NCBI RefSeq assembly: GCF_001279775.1
Contig: NZ_LGDG01000189.1
Location: 40,599 to 104,598 of the forward strand
Reading direction: 5' to 3'
DNA length: 64,000 bases
Origin: Streptomyces sp. MMG1533
Lineage (GTDB): Bacteria > Actinomycetota > Actinomycetes > Streptomycetales > Streptomycetaceae
Shown: positions 7,934 to 20,152 of the stretch, piece after piece
How positions within the stretch are numbered: position 1 is the stretch's first letter
How the letters are laid out: every line of letters starts with the position of its first letter
Made by a program: the position numbers and the translations under genes
Notes under the pieces: model-generated
Databases searched by the model: none
What the model saw: only the letters and a program-made list of their open reading frames with translations
Told to the model about the DNA's origin: nothing

Positions 7934-9625
7934 ATGGGGACGCAGACCGTGCAGGCGACGCCACGACCCGTGCGGACCGAGCCGCACGGCCGGCTGGTCG
8001 TCGACTGGCTGACCACCACCGACCACAAGAAGATCGGCCATCTCTACCTGATCACGTCGTTCGCGTTCTTTCTGATCGCCGGTGTGATGGCGCTGCTGAT
8101 GCGCGCCGAACTCGCCCGGCCCGGTCTGCAGATCGTGGACAACCAGCAGTTCAACCAGCTCTTCACGATGCACGGCACGATCATGCTGCTGCTGTTCGCG
8201 ACCCCGAGCTTCGCGGGCTTCGCCAACGAGCTGATGCCGTTGCAGATCGGCGCGCCCGACGTCGCGTTTCCGCGGCTGAACATGCTGTCGTACTGGCTGT
8301 TCCTCTTCGGCGGCCTGATCGTGCTCGGCTCGCTGCTCGTGCCGTCCGGTCCGCCCGCGTTCGGCTGGTTCGCCTACGCGCCGCTCAACGGCTCCGTGCG
8401 CTCCCCCGGCATCGGCGCCGACCTGTGGATCATGGGCCTTGCCCTGGCCGGTTTCGGCACGATCCTCGGCGCGGTCAACTTCGTCACCACGATCATCGGG
8501 ATGCGCGCCCCGGGCATGACGATGTTCCGGATGCCGATCTTCGTCTGGAACACGCTCTTCACGTCGATCCTGATCCTGATGGCGTTCCCGGTGCTCGCGG
8601 CGGCCCTGCTGGTCCTGGAGGCGGACCGGCGTTTCGGCTCGCAGGTCTTCGACGCGGCCAACGGCGGTGCGCTCCTGTGGCAGCACCTGTTCTGGTTCTT
8701 CGGGCATCCCGAGGTGTACATCATCGCGCTGCCGTTCTTCGGCATCATCACGGAGATCATCCCGGTCTTCAGCCGCAAACCGATGTTCGGCTATCTGACG
8801 CTGGTCGCGGCCACGATGTCGATCACCGGTCTGTCGATGGTGGTGTGGGCGCACCACATGTTCGCCACTGGCGCGGTGTTGCTGCCGTACTTCTCGCTCA
8901 TGAGCTTCCTGATCGCGGTGCCGACCGGCGTGAAGTTCTTCAACTGGACCGGCACCATGCTCAAGGGCTCGCTGTCCTTCGAGACGCCGATGCTGTGGGC
9001 GACCGGCTTCCTGGTGTCGTTCCTGTTCGGCGGCCTGACCGGGGTGATCCTGGCGTCGCCGCCTATGGACTTCCACGTCACGGACTCGTACTTCGTGGTC
9101 GCGCACTTCCACTACGTCGTCTTCGGCACGGTCGTCTTCGCGACCTTCGCCGGCTTCTACTTCTGGTGGCCGAAGTTCACCGGCAAGATGCTCGACGAGA
9201 GGCTCGGCAAGATCCAGTTCTGGACGCTGTTCGTGGGCTTCCACACCACGTTCCTGGTGCAGCACTGGCTGGGCGCGGAGGGCATGCCCCGCCGGTATGC
9301 CGACTATCTCGCCGCCGACGGATTCACCGCGCTCAACACCCTCTCGACGATCGGCGCGTTCCTGCTCGGCATCTCCACGCTGCCGTTCCTCTACAACGTC
9401 TGGAAGACCGCCAAGTACGGCAAGAAGGTCGACGTCGACGATCCCTGGGGCTTCGGCCGCTCCCTGGAGTGGGCGACCTCCTGCCCGCCGCCCCGGCACA
9501 ACTTCAACACGCTGCCCCGGGTCCGCTCCGAGTCCCCGGCGTTCGATCTGCACCATCCCGAGTACGCGGCCCAGATTCCCCAGCCCGAGCCAAAGAGCGA
9601 GCAAGCCGGTCGCGAGCCGTCCTGA
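7934..9625 (+). CDS. ctaD: Cytochrome c oxidase subunit I, orphan paralogue
   Basis: 563 residues, 12 membrane helices, catalytic subunit of an aa3-type heme-copper oxidase (cytochrome c + O2 to water, proton pumping). Visible ligands: heme a His in FTMHGTIM; CuB His, the proton-channel Glu and the cross-linking Tyr in GHPEVYII; CuB pair WAHHMF; K-channel Thr/Lys in PTGVKFFNW; heme a3/a His in [11 protein letters not shown] 7934 gives the usual N-terminus [12 protein letters not shown]; upstream ATG 7862 adds an unlikely Arg-rich leader. No ctaC, ctaE or qcr genes adjoin, so it must share partners encoded elsewhere. The 3' end overlaps the convergent WYL gene. Confidence 0.93.
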   Translation: MGTQTVQATPRPVRTEPHGRLVVDWLTTTDHKKIGHLYLITSFAFFLIAGVMALLMRAELARPGLQIVDNQQFNQLFTMHGTIMLLLFATPSFAGFANELMPLQIGAPDVAFPRLNMLSYWLFLFGGLIVLGSLLVPSGPPAFGWFAYAPLNGSVRSPGIGADLWIMGLALAGFGTILGAVNFVTTIIGMRAPGMTMFRMPIFVWNTLFTSILILMAFPVLAAALLVLEADRRFGSQVFDAANGGALLWQHLFWFFGHPEVYIIALPFFGIITEIIPVFSRKPMFGYLTLVAATMSITGLSMVVWAHHMFATGAVLLPYFSLMSFLIAVPTGVKFFNWTGTMLKGSLSFETPMLWATGFLVSFLFGGLTGVILASPPMDFHVTDSYFVVAHFHYVVFGTVVFATFAGFYFWWPKFTGKMLDERLGKIQFWTLFVGFHTTFLVQHWLGAEGMPRRYADYLAADGFTALNTLSTIGAFLLGISTLPFLYNVWKTAKYGKKVDVDDPWGFGRSLEWATSCPPPRHNFNTLPRVRSESPAFDLHHPEYAAQIPQPEPKSEQAGREPS

Positions 9626-10580
9626 TCGCCTCGGTCAGCTCGGCCGGTTCCAGTACCTCGAACTCGAAGCCCAGCATCATCACGTGGATCACCATCACGT
9701 CGAGGCTCGCGGCTCCGGTGCGCAGGATGCAGCTGTCCTTGCCGGAGGCTTCCAGAGTGCCGGCGGAGGGTGAGATGCGCTCCGCGGCCTCCTCCAGGGG
9801 CACGAGCAGCCGGATGACCGCGTGTGAGGCGTACGCGCGCGTGGAGACGCCCTTGGAGACGTACGCGGCGAGGTCGTCGGCAGGCGGCCTGCGCGGCTCG
9901 AAGCGCGGGCCGTGCGGCGGCTTGGGCGTGATGCGGTCGACGCGGAACGTACGCCAGTCGTCGCGGTCGAGGTCCCAGGCGACCAGGTACCAGCGGCGCT
10001 CGCTGCACACCAGGCGGTGCGGTTCGACGCTGCGGCGGGTGGGGGCGCCGATGGGGGTCCCCCCGCTCGAGGTTGTTCGAGAGTGGGGGCGGTCGCGGTA
10101 CTCGAAGCGCAGCCGCTCGGTGTCCCGGCAGAGGTTGGCGAGCTCGGTGAGGACCCCGGGGTCGACGGACGAGGGCAGCGGGCCGCGCAGCATCGGCACG
10201 GTGAAGGCGTTCAGGGCGCTCACCCGGCGGCGCAGCGGGCCCGGCAGGACCTGCTCCAGCTTGGCGAGGGCCCGCACCGAGGTCTCGCCGATGCCGTCGA
10301 TGCCCTGTCCGGCGGCCGTGCGCAGCCCCACGGCCACCGCCACGGCCTCGTCGTCGTCCAGGAGCAACGGCGGCAGCTCGGCGCCCGCGCCCAGCTGGTA
10401 GCCGCCGCCGGTGCCGGGGCTGGCGTTGACGGGGTAGCCCAGCTCGCGCAGCCGGTCCACGTCCCGGCGGACCGTGCGCGGGGTGACGCCGAGACGGTCG
10501 GCCAGGTCGGCGCCGGACCATTCGCGGTGGGCCTGCAGGAGCGAGAGCAGGCGCAGCAGACGTGCCGAGGTCTCCAACAT
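9504..10580 (-). CDS. WYL-domain transcriptional regulator (YafY/DeoR-like HTH)
   Basis: 358 residues. The N-terminal helix-turn-helix (about 1-60; [23 protein letters not shown]) is followed by a WYL ligand-sensing domain (about 140-320; [22 protein letters not shown], then a WCX-like part). Probably a local repressor or activator. The last about 40 codons overlap the 3' end of the convergent ctaD by 122 bases, giving a basic, low-complexity tail; both frames are open there. A perfect palindrome lies 24 bases upstream of the ATG, suggesting autoregulation. There is no ribosome site before the ATG, so the message may be leaderless. Confidence 0.85.
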   Translation of the reverse strand: MLETSARLLRLLSLLQAHREWSGADLADRLGVTPRTVRRDVDRLRELGYPVNASPGTGGGYQLGAGAELPPLLLDDDEAVAVAVGLRTAAGQGIDGIGETSVRALAKLEQVLPGPLRRRVSALNAFTVPMLRGPLPSSVDPGVLTELANLCRDTERLRFEYRDRPHSRTTSSGGTPIGAPTRRSVEPHRLVCSERRWYLVAWDLDRDDWRTFRVDRITPKPPHGPRFEPRRPPADDLAAYVSKGVSTRAYASHAVIRLLVPLEEAAERISPSAGTLEASGKDSCILRTGAASLDVMVIHVMMLGFEFEVLEPAELTEAIRTARDRLARSLARAGESGPRTRDGADRTPGTRSGPGAAC

Positions 10581-10603
10581 GGGGCCGAGTCTGCCAGCGA
10601 TCG

Positions 10604-10620
10604 CGGACAGCCACTGTCCG
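10604..10620. promoter_or_regulatory. Palindrome upstream of the WYL regulator
   Basis: CGGACAG-CCA-CTGTCCG, perfect 7-bp arms, just before the WYL regulator start. A plausible autoregulatory operator; the downstream gene at 10630-11433 ends next to it, so only the regulator can use it. Confidence 0.5.
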
Positions 10621-10629
10621 CAATGGGCT

Positions 10630-11433
10630 TCAGGCGCTGGTTCGGGTCACGGACACCGACAGGTCGTTGTCCCGTGTGTAGTACGGTCCCGCCTCCACCG
10701 GCCCGTCCGGTGTCTGCACGCGCGCGCGTGGATAGGTGAACACGGGCTTCTTGTCGGCTACGTCGTCGAGCAGCCGGGCGATCCGTACCCGCGGCCCGGC
10801 CTCCCCGCCGGGCCTGAGCCACAGGTCCCAGATGCCGGGCTCCAGAAGCGCGTACGCCACGGAGAAACCGAACTCCGTCCGGTCGACGGCCACTTCGGTG
10901 CGCCGGGCGGGGTCCGGGCCGTGCCGGCCGCGCAGTTCGGCGTACGCGTCCGGGGCGAAGCCCGTGCCGTACACCCGCCCCCGCACGGTCAACCCGGCGC
11001 CGCCGAGGCGCAGTTCGCCCGCCTCGGCGTGCGGGGCGCGCAGCCAGCTGCGGACCGTGAGGTTGCCCTGCCGGGTGGCGTAGGGGATACGGACGGCGAC
11101 GTGGCCGCGGGAGCCGCTGGGGGTGCGGGCGGCGAGCGAGCGCAGGTCGGTTGCGCCGGGGGCGAGGCGCTGCGGCTCCCGCCCGGACACGCAGGCGTAG
11201 GCGTCCCAGCGGCCCTCGGGGAGGGCGACGGTGCTGGGCAGGGCGGCCCGCAGCCGGCCGTCCGCGGCCGGGCTGAGCGGGAGACCGACCTCCTCGTCCC
11301 CGTCGCGCCGGCGCAGCACCAGGTGCGCCACGTCGGTCGCCCCGCTCGCGGCGACGTCGAACGTCAGTCCGCCCGCGGAGTCGGCGACGCAGTCGGCGCG
11401 CAGCGGTGCGACCCGCGGAGCGGGCATCGTCAT
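10630..11433 (-). CDS. Conserved hypothetical protein, beta-rich
   Basis: 267 residues, no signal peptide or membrane segment. The composition (many Val, Arg, Gly, short strands, repeated 'RWDAYACV' / 'GIWDLWLRP' elements about 150 residues apart) suggests two beta-sandwich units. Similar stretches are found, to my recollection, beside or fused to wall-polymer glycosyltransferases in Streptomyces, but no catalytic motif is visible and I do not assign a function. The upstream ATG (11433) is nearest to GGGAGGA; a second ATG follows two codons later. It reads in the same direction as the binding-protein gene, 89 bases after that gene's stop. Confidence 0.65.
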   Translation of the reverse strand: MTMPAPRVAPLRADCVADSAGGLTFDVAASGATDVAHLVLRRRDGDEEVGLPLSPAADGRLRAALPSTVALPEGRWDAYACVSGREPQRLAPGATDLRSLAARTPSGSRGHVAVRIPYATRQGNLTVRSWLRAPHAEAGELRLGGAGLTVRGRVYGTGFAPDAYAELRGRHGPDPARRTEVAVDRTEFGFSVAYALLEPGIWDLWLRPGGEAGPRVRIARLLDDVADKKPVFTYPRARVQTPDGPVEAGPYYTRDNDLSVSVTRTSA

Positions 11434-11522
11434 GCGACGGGGATCCTCCCTTGGATCTGTGCTGCCCGGTTAGACCGCCGACAGCGCCGTCTGGTTGCCT
11501 GAACGACCGTGTGCCCTTGCCG

Positions 11523-12821
11523 TCAGGGCCGATACGACAGCTGTGGTACGTCGAAGCAGGTGCTGTTCATGTCCCCTTGGGAGACCCATCCCCGGCCGTC
11601 CTCCCAGCGGGCCACCGACAGACAGGTCCTGCGGGTCTTCGGCGGTTCGGCGTGCCGCGCGAACACGACCGGGACGAGCAACCCGTCCGCGGTGTACGCC
11701 TCGCTGCGGTTCATGAAGGCGTCCACGCACGCGCGCGTGACGCCGGTTTCCGGGCAGGACCGTGCCGCGTCCGTGAACCACATCGCGGCCGCCCAGCCCT
11801 CCAACTGCCACTGGGAGTGCGTCTTCAACCCCTTGGTGGCGTCCCGGAACTCCCGCACCGCCTCATGGCCGGTGTCCTCGTGGTTGCGGCTGGACGCGGT
11901 CGCCCACAGGGCGTTGCGGCAGCGCGGAGCGTCCTTGTAGTCGTCGGGGACGGTGGACGTCCAGTTCTGCACGTTCGTGACCTTTGCGGTGACCTCGACG
12001 CCTGCCTCGTCCATCGCCTCGCACAGCCGGGCGTTGCCGTGACTGTCGATGGCGTCGAACACGAGGTCGGCACCCTGCTCCTTCAAGTCGGCCGCCACGG
12101 CACGGAAGTTGGGCAGCGCGAAGTCGACCTGCTCGGTGACCACCTTGTAGCCCTCGGCCTTCAGCCCTCGCTCGACCAGCGAGGCGTAGGCGGCGGACGC
12201 GGCCTGGTTGTAGGAGACGACGGCGGCCGTACGGGCGCCGTGCTCGCGCTTGAAGTAGCGGTAGACCTCCGTGCCGCCGTACTGCTTGCCGTCCCAGCCG
12301 GTCGAGCCGTTGCGGGGCGCGAGGCTGCCGTAGATGCCGTACAGGTGCGGCCAGGTGTCGTAGGCGGCGCCGATGGGCTGGCCCCCGATGTCGGGCACGC
12401 GCGCGTGTGCGACGCGGGAGGCGCCCGCGTAGTCGAGGGCGGTGGTGGCGACCAGGGCGACGACCTCGTCCTCGTCGATCAGCTTGTGCACACAGGTGTT
12501 GTTGCCGACGCCGCTGCCGCCGTCGTCGCACAGCCGCACCTCGACCGGGCGGCCGTCGATGCCCCCGCGCGCGTTGAGGCGGTCGAAGTACGCCTTGGCG
12601 CCGTCGCGGGGGCCGGTGAAGGCGTTGCCGCCGACCGGGCTGGTGGCGCTGGTGATGATGCCGACGCGGAGAGGGGCGCCGTCCCTCTGCGCGGGCGCCG
12701 ACGTCCGGTCGCCGTGCTCGAAGTCGCTCTCCGGGAGGCGGCTGCCGCAGGCCGTGCCCAGCGCGAGCAGCAGCACGGCCGCGACGGCCTCAGCAGCCCG
12801 CGGCCGGCGACTGCGAAGCAT
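11523..12821 (-). CDS. Branched-chain amino acid-type ABC transporter substrate-binding lipoprotein
   Basis: 432 residues. A signal peptide with lipobox-like LALGTAC-GS (Cys about residue 25) should anchor it outside the membrane. The mature part is a periplasmic-binding fold of the LivJ/Peripla_BP_6 type: LRVGIITSATSPVGG, KAYFDRLNARGGIDGRPVEV, and VVSYNQAASAAYASLVERGLKAEG. It should capture the ligand for the fused LivHMG/LivF transporter encoded divergently. Its start lies inside the end of the upstream lipoprotein gene (32-base overlap). The ligand is unknown; amino acids, amides or urea are all possible in this family. Confidence 0.85.
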   Translation of the reverse strand: MLRSRRPRAAEAVAAVLLLALGTACGSRLPESDFEHGDRTSAPAQRDGAPLRVGIITSATSPVGGNAFTGPRDGAKAYFDRLNARGGIDGRPVEVRLCDDGGSGVGNNTCVHKLIDEDEVVALVATTALDYAGASRVAHARVPDIGGQPIGAAYDTWPHLYGIYGSLAPRNGSTGWDGKQYGGTEVYRYFKREHGARTAAVVSYNQAASAAYASLVERGLKAEGYKVVTEQVDFALPNFRAVAADLKEQGADLVFDAIDSHGNARLCEAMDEAGVEVTAKVTNVQNWTSTVPDDYKDAPRCRNALWATASSRNHEDTGHEAVREFRDATKGLKTHSQWQLEGWAAAMWFTDAARSCPETGVTRACVDAFMNRSEAYTADGLLVPVVFARHAEPPKTRRTCLSVARWEDGRGWVSQGDMNSTCFDVPQLSYRP

Positions 12822-13365
12822 TGCCGCTCAGCTGGACCAGCGCGCACAGGGTGTTGACCGACACCTTCCAGGTGCCGTCCTCCTCGACCGCGGTCCCGGA
12901 GGCGTCCGGCAGCGCCGTGGCACCCTTCAGGGTCAGCGTGTACGTCACGTCCGCCGCGGTCGGCGAGGTGAACGCGACCTTGGTGACCTCGGCCTCCACC
13001 TGCCCCCCGCGCGCGTCGCCGCTGAAGCCCGCGAGAACCGCGGACATCTTGTCGCCGTTCTCCAGGACGGCCTGCTTGTCCTTGAGGGCGGTCTTCGGGT
13101 CGAAGAACTTCTGCCAGTTCTCCTTGATCTCCTTCTCCGCCGCGACGGGGTCGGCGGGCGCGGTCGCCGCCGGTGCGCTCGTCGTCTGCTCCGTCTGCTC
13201 GACCGAGGGGGTGGGGGGAGTGCTGTCACTCCCGCCGCCGCTGTCGTCACTGCAGGCTGCGAGGGCCGGGGCGAGGAGAAGGACCAGGGTGGCCGCCAGC
13301 GCCGTACCCCTGGAGCCGCGTGTCCGCCGTCCGTTCCCCCGCCTGAGGTCGCTCCCGAGAACCAT
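12790..13365 (-). CDS. Secreted lipoprotein, MTB12-like domain
   Basis: 191 residues from ATG 13365. Basic N-terminus, hydrophobic stretch and lipobox LALAAC-SDDS, then a Ser/Pro/Thr linker and a domain KENWQKFFDPKTALKDKQAVLENG...TWKVSVNTLCALVQL. This resembles the C-terminal domain of the mycobacterial antigen MTB12 family (recalled similarity). Overlap with the binding-protein gene by 32 bases suggests co-expression; it may be an accessory extracytoplasmic component of the transporter. The start is uncertain: in-frame GTG codons lie 9-12 bases upstream and an ATG at 13476. Confidence 0.7.
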   Translation of the reverse strand: MVLGSDLRRGNGRRTRGSRGTALAATLVLLLAPALAACSDDSGGGSDSTPPTPSVEQTEQTTSAPAATAPADPVAAEKEIKENWQKFFDPKTALKDKQAVLENGDKMSAVLAGFSGDARGGQVEAEVTKVAFTSPTAADVTYTLTLKGATALPDASGTAVEEDGTWKVSVNTLCALVQLSGNASQSPAAGC

Positions 13366-13422
13366 CTGGCTCACCACCGGGTGTCGGTCCGGGCCATGGG
13401 CGCCCGGTGCTTTCAGGGTCAG

Positions 13423-13444
13423 CTTGCAGGAGGCATAGTGCAAG
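13423..13444. promoter_or_regulatory. Inverted repeat in the divergent liv promoter region
   Basis: CTTGCA (13423-13428) and TGCAAG (13439-13444) lie about midway between the divergent lipoprotein/binding-protein unit and the membrane/LivHMG unit. A candidate shared operator; weak evidence. Confidence 0.3.
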
Positions 13445-13496
13445 CCATCGGCGGACTTGAACAGGCAGCCGGACACATGACGTGTGGGAGCCAGAG

Positions 13497-13976
13497 ATGC
13501 GGACAGCCCGACTGCGGACCGTGCACCCCGTCCTGTGGGCCGGCTGGGCCGCGCTCGCCGCGGGCGCGGTGCTGTGTGTCATCGGCTGGTACGGCGTCTC
13601 GGGCGAGCGTTTCGCCGAACGCCAGCTGCCCTACCTCGCCTCCTGCACGGCCCCCGGAGCCTCGCTGATCATCGCGGGGGCGGTCCTCCTCACCCACGGC
13701 CGCAACGCACTGGCCGCCGCCCGCGTGGAGGAGCTGTACGGCCTCCTGGTGGCCGCCGAGCCCGCCGACGCAGGGGCGGCACCCGGGCAGTCCGCGTCCG
13801 CGCCCCTGGCGGTCAGCGGGGACCTCCTGATGGTGCCCGGCGGCACGCTGTGGCACCGCGCGGACTGCCCGCTGGTCTCGGGGAAGGTGGAGGCCGTGCC
13901 GGTGGACTCCAAGCTGGTGGCGAGCGGCGAACTGGGCCCCTGCCCCATCTGCGAGCCCGCCGAAGAAACCGACTGA
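13497..13976 (+). CDS. Two-helix membrane protein with Cys/His C-terminus
   Basis: 159 residues. Two membrane segments (about 12-35 and 50-68) precede a soluble domain ending in WHRADCPLVSGK and LGPCPICEPAEE, a Cys/His set that could bind metal. ATG 13497 has GGGAG seven bases upstream. Its TGA overlaps the ATG of the fused transporter gene (TGATG), so it is translationally coupled to the LivHMG protein and is probably an accessory subunit. Function unknown. Confidence 0.75.
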   Translation: MRTARLRTVHPVLWAGWAALAAGAVLCVIGWYGVSGERFAERQLPYLASCTAPGASLIIAGAVLLTHGRNALAAARVEELYGLLVAAEPADAGAAPGQSASAPLAVSGDLLMVPGGTLWHRADCPLVSGKVEAVPVDSKLVASGELGPCPICEPAEETD

Positions 13977-16629
13977 TGTCCTCCCTGACGTACGACCTCA
14001 CGCTCGCCGGTCTGTCGGTCGGCGGGGCCGCCGCCCTCACCGGGATCGGCCTGATCGTCACGTACCGCGCGACCGGCGTGCTCAACTTCGCGCACGGCGC
14101 GATCGCGATGGTGTGCGCGTATGTGCTGCGGCAGTGCGTGGTCGAGTGGGGCTGGCCCCTGTGGGCGGGGGCGGCGGTCACGCTGCTGGTACTGGCGCCC
14201 GGCCTGGGCATGGTGTTGGAACGTTTCGTCTTCCGGCCGTTGTCGGTGCTGGGGAGTGACCCGGCACAGACCCTGGTCGCGTCCATCGGCGTGTTCGTAC
14301 TGCTGGTGGGCGGGGCCGCCCTGGTGTGGGGACAGGGCGCTCGGGACGACGCTCCGGAGCTGGTGTCGGCGGACCCGTGGGGGCAGCTGGCGGTGGTTCT
14401 CGTACTGGCCGTGGGGGTCGGTACGGTGATCCGCTGGACGCGCTTCGGGCGGGAGCTGCGGGCCGTGGTGGACGACCGGCAGCTCGCCGTGCTCGGCGGG
14501 ATCGACGCCGACCGGGTGGCCGCGGCGGGCTGGGCGTTCGGCTCGTTCACGGCGGGTCTGACGGGGGTGCTGCTGGCGCCGTACGTGCGCCTGGACCCTT
14601 ACGGTCTGCCGCTGCTGGTCATGGAGGTGGTGGCGGTCGCGGTGGCCGCGCGGATGCGCAGTCTGCCGGTGGCCGTGGTGGTGGCGCTGGGCATCGGGGT
14701 GGCGCAGAGCCAGCTGACGAGACTGCACCCGTCGGGCTGGGCCGAGCCGCTGCTCCAGGCGGTCGGCGCCAACCTCTTCGTCGTGGCCCTGCTGGTCGCG
14801 GCGCTGGCGCTCCCCCGCATCGGCACGCGCGACGCGTTGCCGCGCACGGCCACCGCGCGCGTGCCGACGCCGCCGGGCGCCTGGATCGTGGCCGCCGTGC
14901 TGTTCCTGCTGCCCCTCGGCTTCGCGGGCTCGGACCTGCATACGGCGGTCCAGGTGCCGGCGCTGGGCGTCGTGCTGCTGTCCCTGGTGGTGGTGACGGG
15001 CCGCGGCGGCCAGATCTCCCTGGGGCAGGCGGCGTACGCGGGCCTGGGTGCGCTCTTCACGGCCCTGCTGGCGGCCGGACGCTTCCCGGGGCTGCCCCGA
15101 CTCCCCGAACTGGCCGCGCTGGCCGTGGCGGTCGTTCTGGTGGCTCCCTTGGGCCTGTTGACGGGCTGGCCGGCGATCAGTCGCCGAGGCCTGGCCCTCG
15201 CGCTCGCGACCTTCGCGGTGGGCGTCGGGGTGAGCCGCTTCGTCTTCGCCCAGCCGTACGCCGTCTCCGGGCTGTCGCTGGGCCGCCCGGCCGGTTTCGA
15301 CGGCGACCGCGCGTACTACGTCCTGGAACTGTTCCTGCTGGCGGCCGCACTGCTGGCGACGCACGCCCTGCGCAGGGGCCGGACGGGCCGTGCCCTCGCG
15401 GCCATGCGTGACCACGAGGCGGGCGCCTCGGCGGCGGGCGTCCGGGTTCCGTCCCTGAAGCTCCTCGCCTTCGTCGCGGGCGCCGCTCTGGCGGCCCTGG
15501 GCGGCGGCCTGCTCGGCATGGGCCTGCGCGCCTTCGACCCCGGCGCCTACGACCCCGTCCGCGGCCTGCTCTGGTTCGCCGCGGTCGTCGTGCTGGGCGC
15601 CGACAGCACTCTGGGCGCCCTGGCCGCGGCGGCGTTGCTGGTGGGCCTGGACGCGGGCGCCCGGGGCGGGGTGGCGGCGGCGCTGATCGGGGTGCTGGCG
15701 GTGCTGGTCGGGCGCTTCCCCGGCGGGCCGTACGAGGCGCTGCGGACGGCGGCGGGACGGCTGCGGTTGCGGCGGGGGGCGGTGTTGACGCCGTTGGGGG
15801 CGCGGATGCGCGAGCGGCTGCGGCCGACGCAGGTCCGCGGGGATCGGCCCAGGATCACGTCGGGTTCGACCGCGACCCGACCCCGACCCGTGGCCCCGTC
15901 GACTCGCTCGCTCACCCGCACCGCTCCCCCGCCCTCTCCCCTCCTCAGCGCCCACCACCTCCACGCCCGCTACGACGGCTTCACCGCCCTCGACGGCGTC
16001 GACCTCGACGTCCCCCACGGGCGGATCACCGCCGTCGTGGGACCCAACGGCGCCGGGAAGAGCACGCTCTTCCACTGCCTCGCCGGGACACACCGCCCCT
16101 CCCACGGGCAGGTACTGCTCGGCGGGCGGGACGTCACACGGCTGGCCGCTCACGCGCGCACACGGCTCGGCATCGCCCGCACCTTCCAGCAACTGGCGGT
16201 TTTCCCGTCGCTGACCGTGGCCGCGAACGTTCGGGTGGGCGCGGAACAGGGACGCGTCACCGATCCCGGCGCCGTGGAGCGGGCGCTCAGGCTGCTCGGG
16301 CTCGACGGGCCGGTCCGCGCGCTGCCCGCCGCCGGCCTGCCGACCGGCACCCTGCGCCGCGTCGAACTGGCCAGGGCCCTGGCGGGCAGCCCGCGCGTGC
16401 TGCTGCTCGACGAGCCCGCCGCCGGCCTGGACACCTCCGAAGTCGCCGCGCTCACCAAGGTCCTGAAGGCTCTCGCCGCCGACGGCACCGCCCTGCTCGT
16501 CGTCGAGCACGACCTGGATCTGGTCGCCGACCTCGCCGACGTCGTGCACGTGATGACGGCGGGCCGCATCGTCGCCTCGGGTCCGCCCACCCGCGTCCTC
16601 GACGCCCTCGGCGCCCAGGAGGCCCCCGC

Positions 16630-16633
<4 letters not shown>
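13976..16633 (+). CDS. Fused branched-chain amino acid-type ABC transporter, LivH-LivM-LivG in one chain
   Basis: 885 residues. Residues about 1-290 are a LivH-type permease (GLIVTYRATGVLNFAHGAIAM), about 300-600 a LivM-type permease (VTGRGGQISLGQAAYAGLGA), and after a Pro/Arg/Ser-rich linker (600-655) a LivG-type ATPase with Walker A VVGPNGAGKSTL, Q-loop TFQQLAVFP, Walker B VLLLDEPAAGLD and His switch VVEHDLDLV. The ABC signature is degenerate (LPTGTLRRVELARAL instead of LSGGQ). All core parts except LivF and the binding protein are thus in one polypeptide. Coupled to the genes on both sides by overlapping stop/start codons. Confidence 0.9.
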
Positions 16634-17887
<1,254 letters not shown>

Positions 17888-17935
17888 CTAGGCAGCACGT
17901 GCCGTACGCCCGTTGCGGCGCGTCCGATGCGCGCA

Positions 17936-17971
17936 GGGGCCCCACCCGGTCGGCGGACCGGGCGGGACCCC
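17936..17971 (-). terminator. Hairpin downstream of second Rpf-like gene
   Basis: Sixteen-base arms (17936-17951 and 17956-17971), one mismatch and one G-U pair, loop of four bases, 23 bases past the stop of the 17994-18674 gene. Confidence 0.65.
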
Positions 17972-17993
17972 GTACCCGGGGAGGGGGAGCGGC

Positions 17994-19212
<1,219 letters not shown>

Positions 19213-19995
19213 GTGCCGCGCATGCTCGACGTCAGCGACGAGGTACGCGCCGAGATCGGCGACGAAGAAGCCGACCGGCTGCTCGCCGGAGAGAACGCGC
19301 CCGGCAGTTACGACTGCACGTCCTGTCGCACCCAGGGCGACTCCCGACAGGAGCGCACCAGCACCGTCCTGTTCATCGGCGACGAGACCGCCGTCCTCGC
19401 CTTCGCCCACGCCGGCTGCCTGCCCTCCCAGGTCGTCCAGGTCACCGAGGAGCAGCTCCAGGGAGCGGTGAAGTCCATCACCGGCGGCACCCCCGAACTG
19501 GAGCCGGACAAGATCGCACCCGAGCAGGCCGTGCTCGGCGTGACGAGCGGACTCGTTCTGATCGCCGGGGAGTTGCACCCGGCGCTGGTGGTCGAGCCGA
19601 CCGCGCCGATCGTGCGGCCCGGTGCGACGGGGGCCGGCGACGACTTCCTGCCGCTGCTCATCGAGCAGGGATTCATGCCGCTGACGGCGATCGAGTCCGC
19701 GCCGCCCGTGCTGCACGGGTGGTCGGTGCTGTTGGCCGTGGGGCAGCTGCACGCGGTGCTTCAGCCTTCGGTGAACGGCGGGCAGCCGGTGGCGTGGTGG
19801 CAGGCGCATCAGCCGTTGCAGGTGACCGAGAGCTGGCGGGCCGCGGCGAACAAGCACCAGCAGGTGCTGATGTTCGCGGCGCCGGTGGGGTCCATCGGGC
19901 GGCAGCCTCGGGAGGATCTGCTGCGGGACGCGCTGGACAAGGCTGCGGCGAACGGGAAGTTGGTTGCGGCCGCGATGCCGCTTGCGGGGACGTGA
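19213..19995 (+). CDS. Conserved hypothetical protein (Streptomyces)
   Basis: 260 residues from GTG 19213, chosen because GAGGGAG lies six bases upstream; an in-frame ATG at 19069 has none. Soluble, no signal. Near the N-terminus SYDCTSCRTQGD carries a CxxC pair, then a regular mixed alpha/beta protein (VLFIGDETAVLAFAHAGC, VLGVTSGLVLIAGELHPALVV, LPLLIEQGFMPL). I recognise no family. It is probably expressed alone; a dispersed palindromic repeat follows the stop. Confidence 0.65.
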   Translation: MPRMLDVSDEVRAEIGDEEADRLLAGENAPGSYDCTSCRTQGDSRQERTSTVLFIGDETAVLAFAHAGCLPSQVVQVTEEQLQGAVKSITGGTPELEPDKIAPEQAVLGVTSGLVLIAGELHPALVVEPTAPIVRPGATGAGDDFLPLLIEQGFMPLTAIESAPPVLHGWSVLLAVGQLHAVLQPSVNGGQPVAWWQAHQPLQVTESWRAAANKHQQVLMFAAPVGSIGRQPREDLLRDALDKAAANGKLVAAAMPLAGT

Positions 19996-20009
19996 TCGCG
20001 CCCAGCGGG

Positions 20010-20099
20010 AGGGGGCTGCGCATTCATCGGCGCTGCGGGTGATCCGTGGCTTGTCGCGCCCACAGGCGGCGCCGGACATCGATGCAGCCCCGCGCCCCT
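20010..20099 (-). repeat. Dispersed Streptomyces palindromic repeat, copy A
   Basis: On the minus strand this reads GGGGCGCGGGGCTGCATCGA ... GCGCGACAAGCCAC ... ACCCGCAGC, closely matching copy B at 53436-53510. The ends (GGGGCTG / CAGCCCC type) can pair into a hairpin. Intergenic, after a stop codon. Confidence 0.75.
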
Positions 20100-20152
20100 G
20101 AAGGCCGGCAACACAACCGCATCTCTTCAAGTGCGGGGTCGTTTGGACATAC

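Noticed and set aside
13631..16549. A 972-codon open frame antisense to the fused Liv transporter
   Set aside because: Its His/Gln/Arg-rich product is typical antisense of high-G+C genes; the sense strand encodes clear permease and ATPase motifs.
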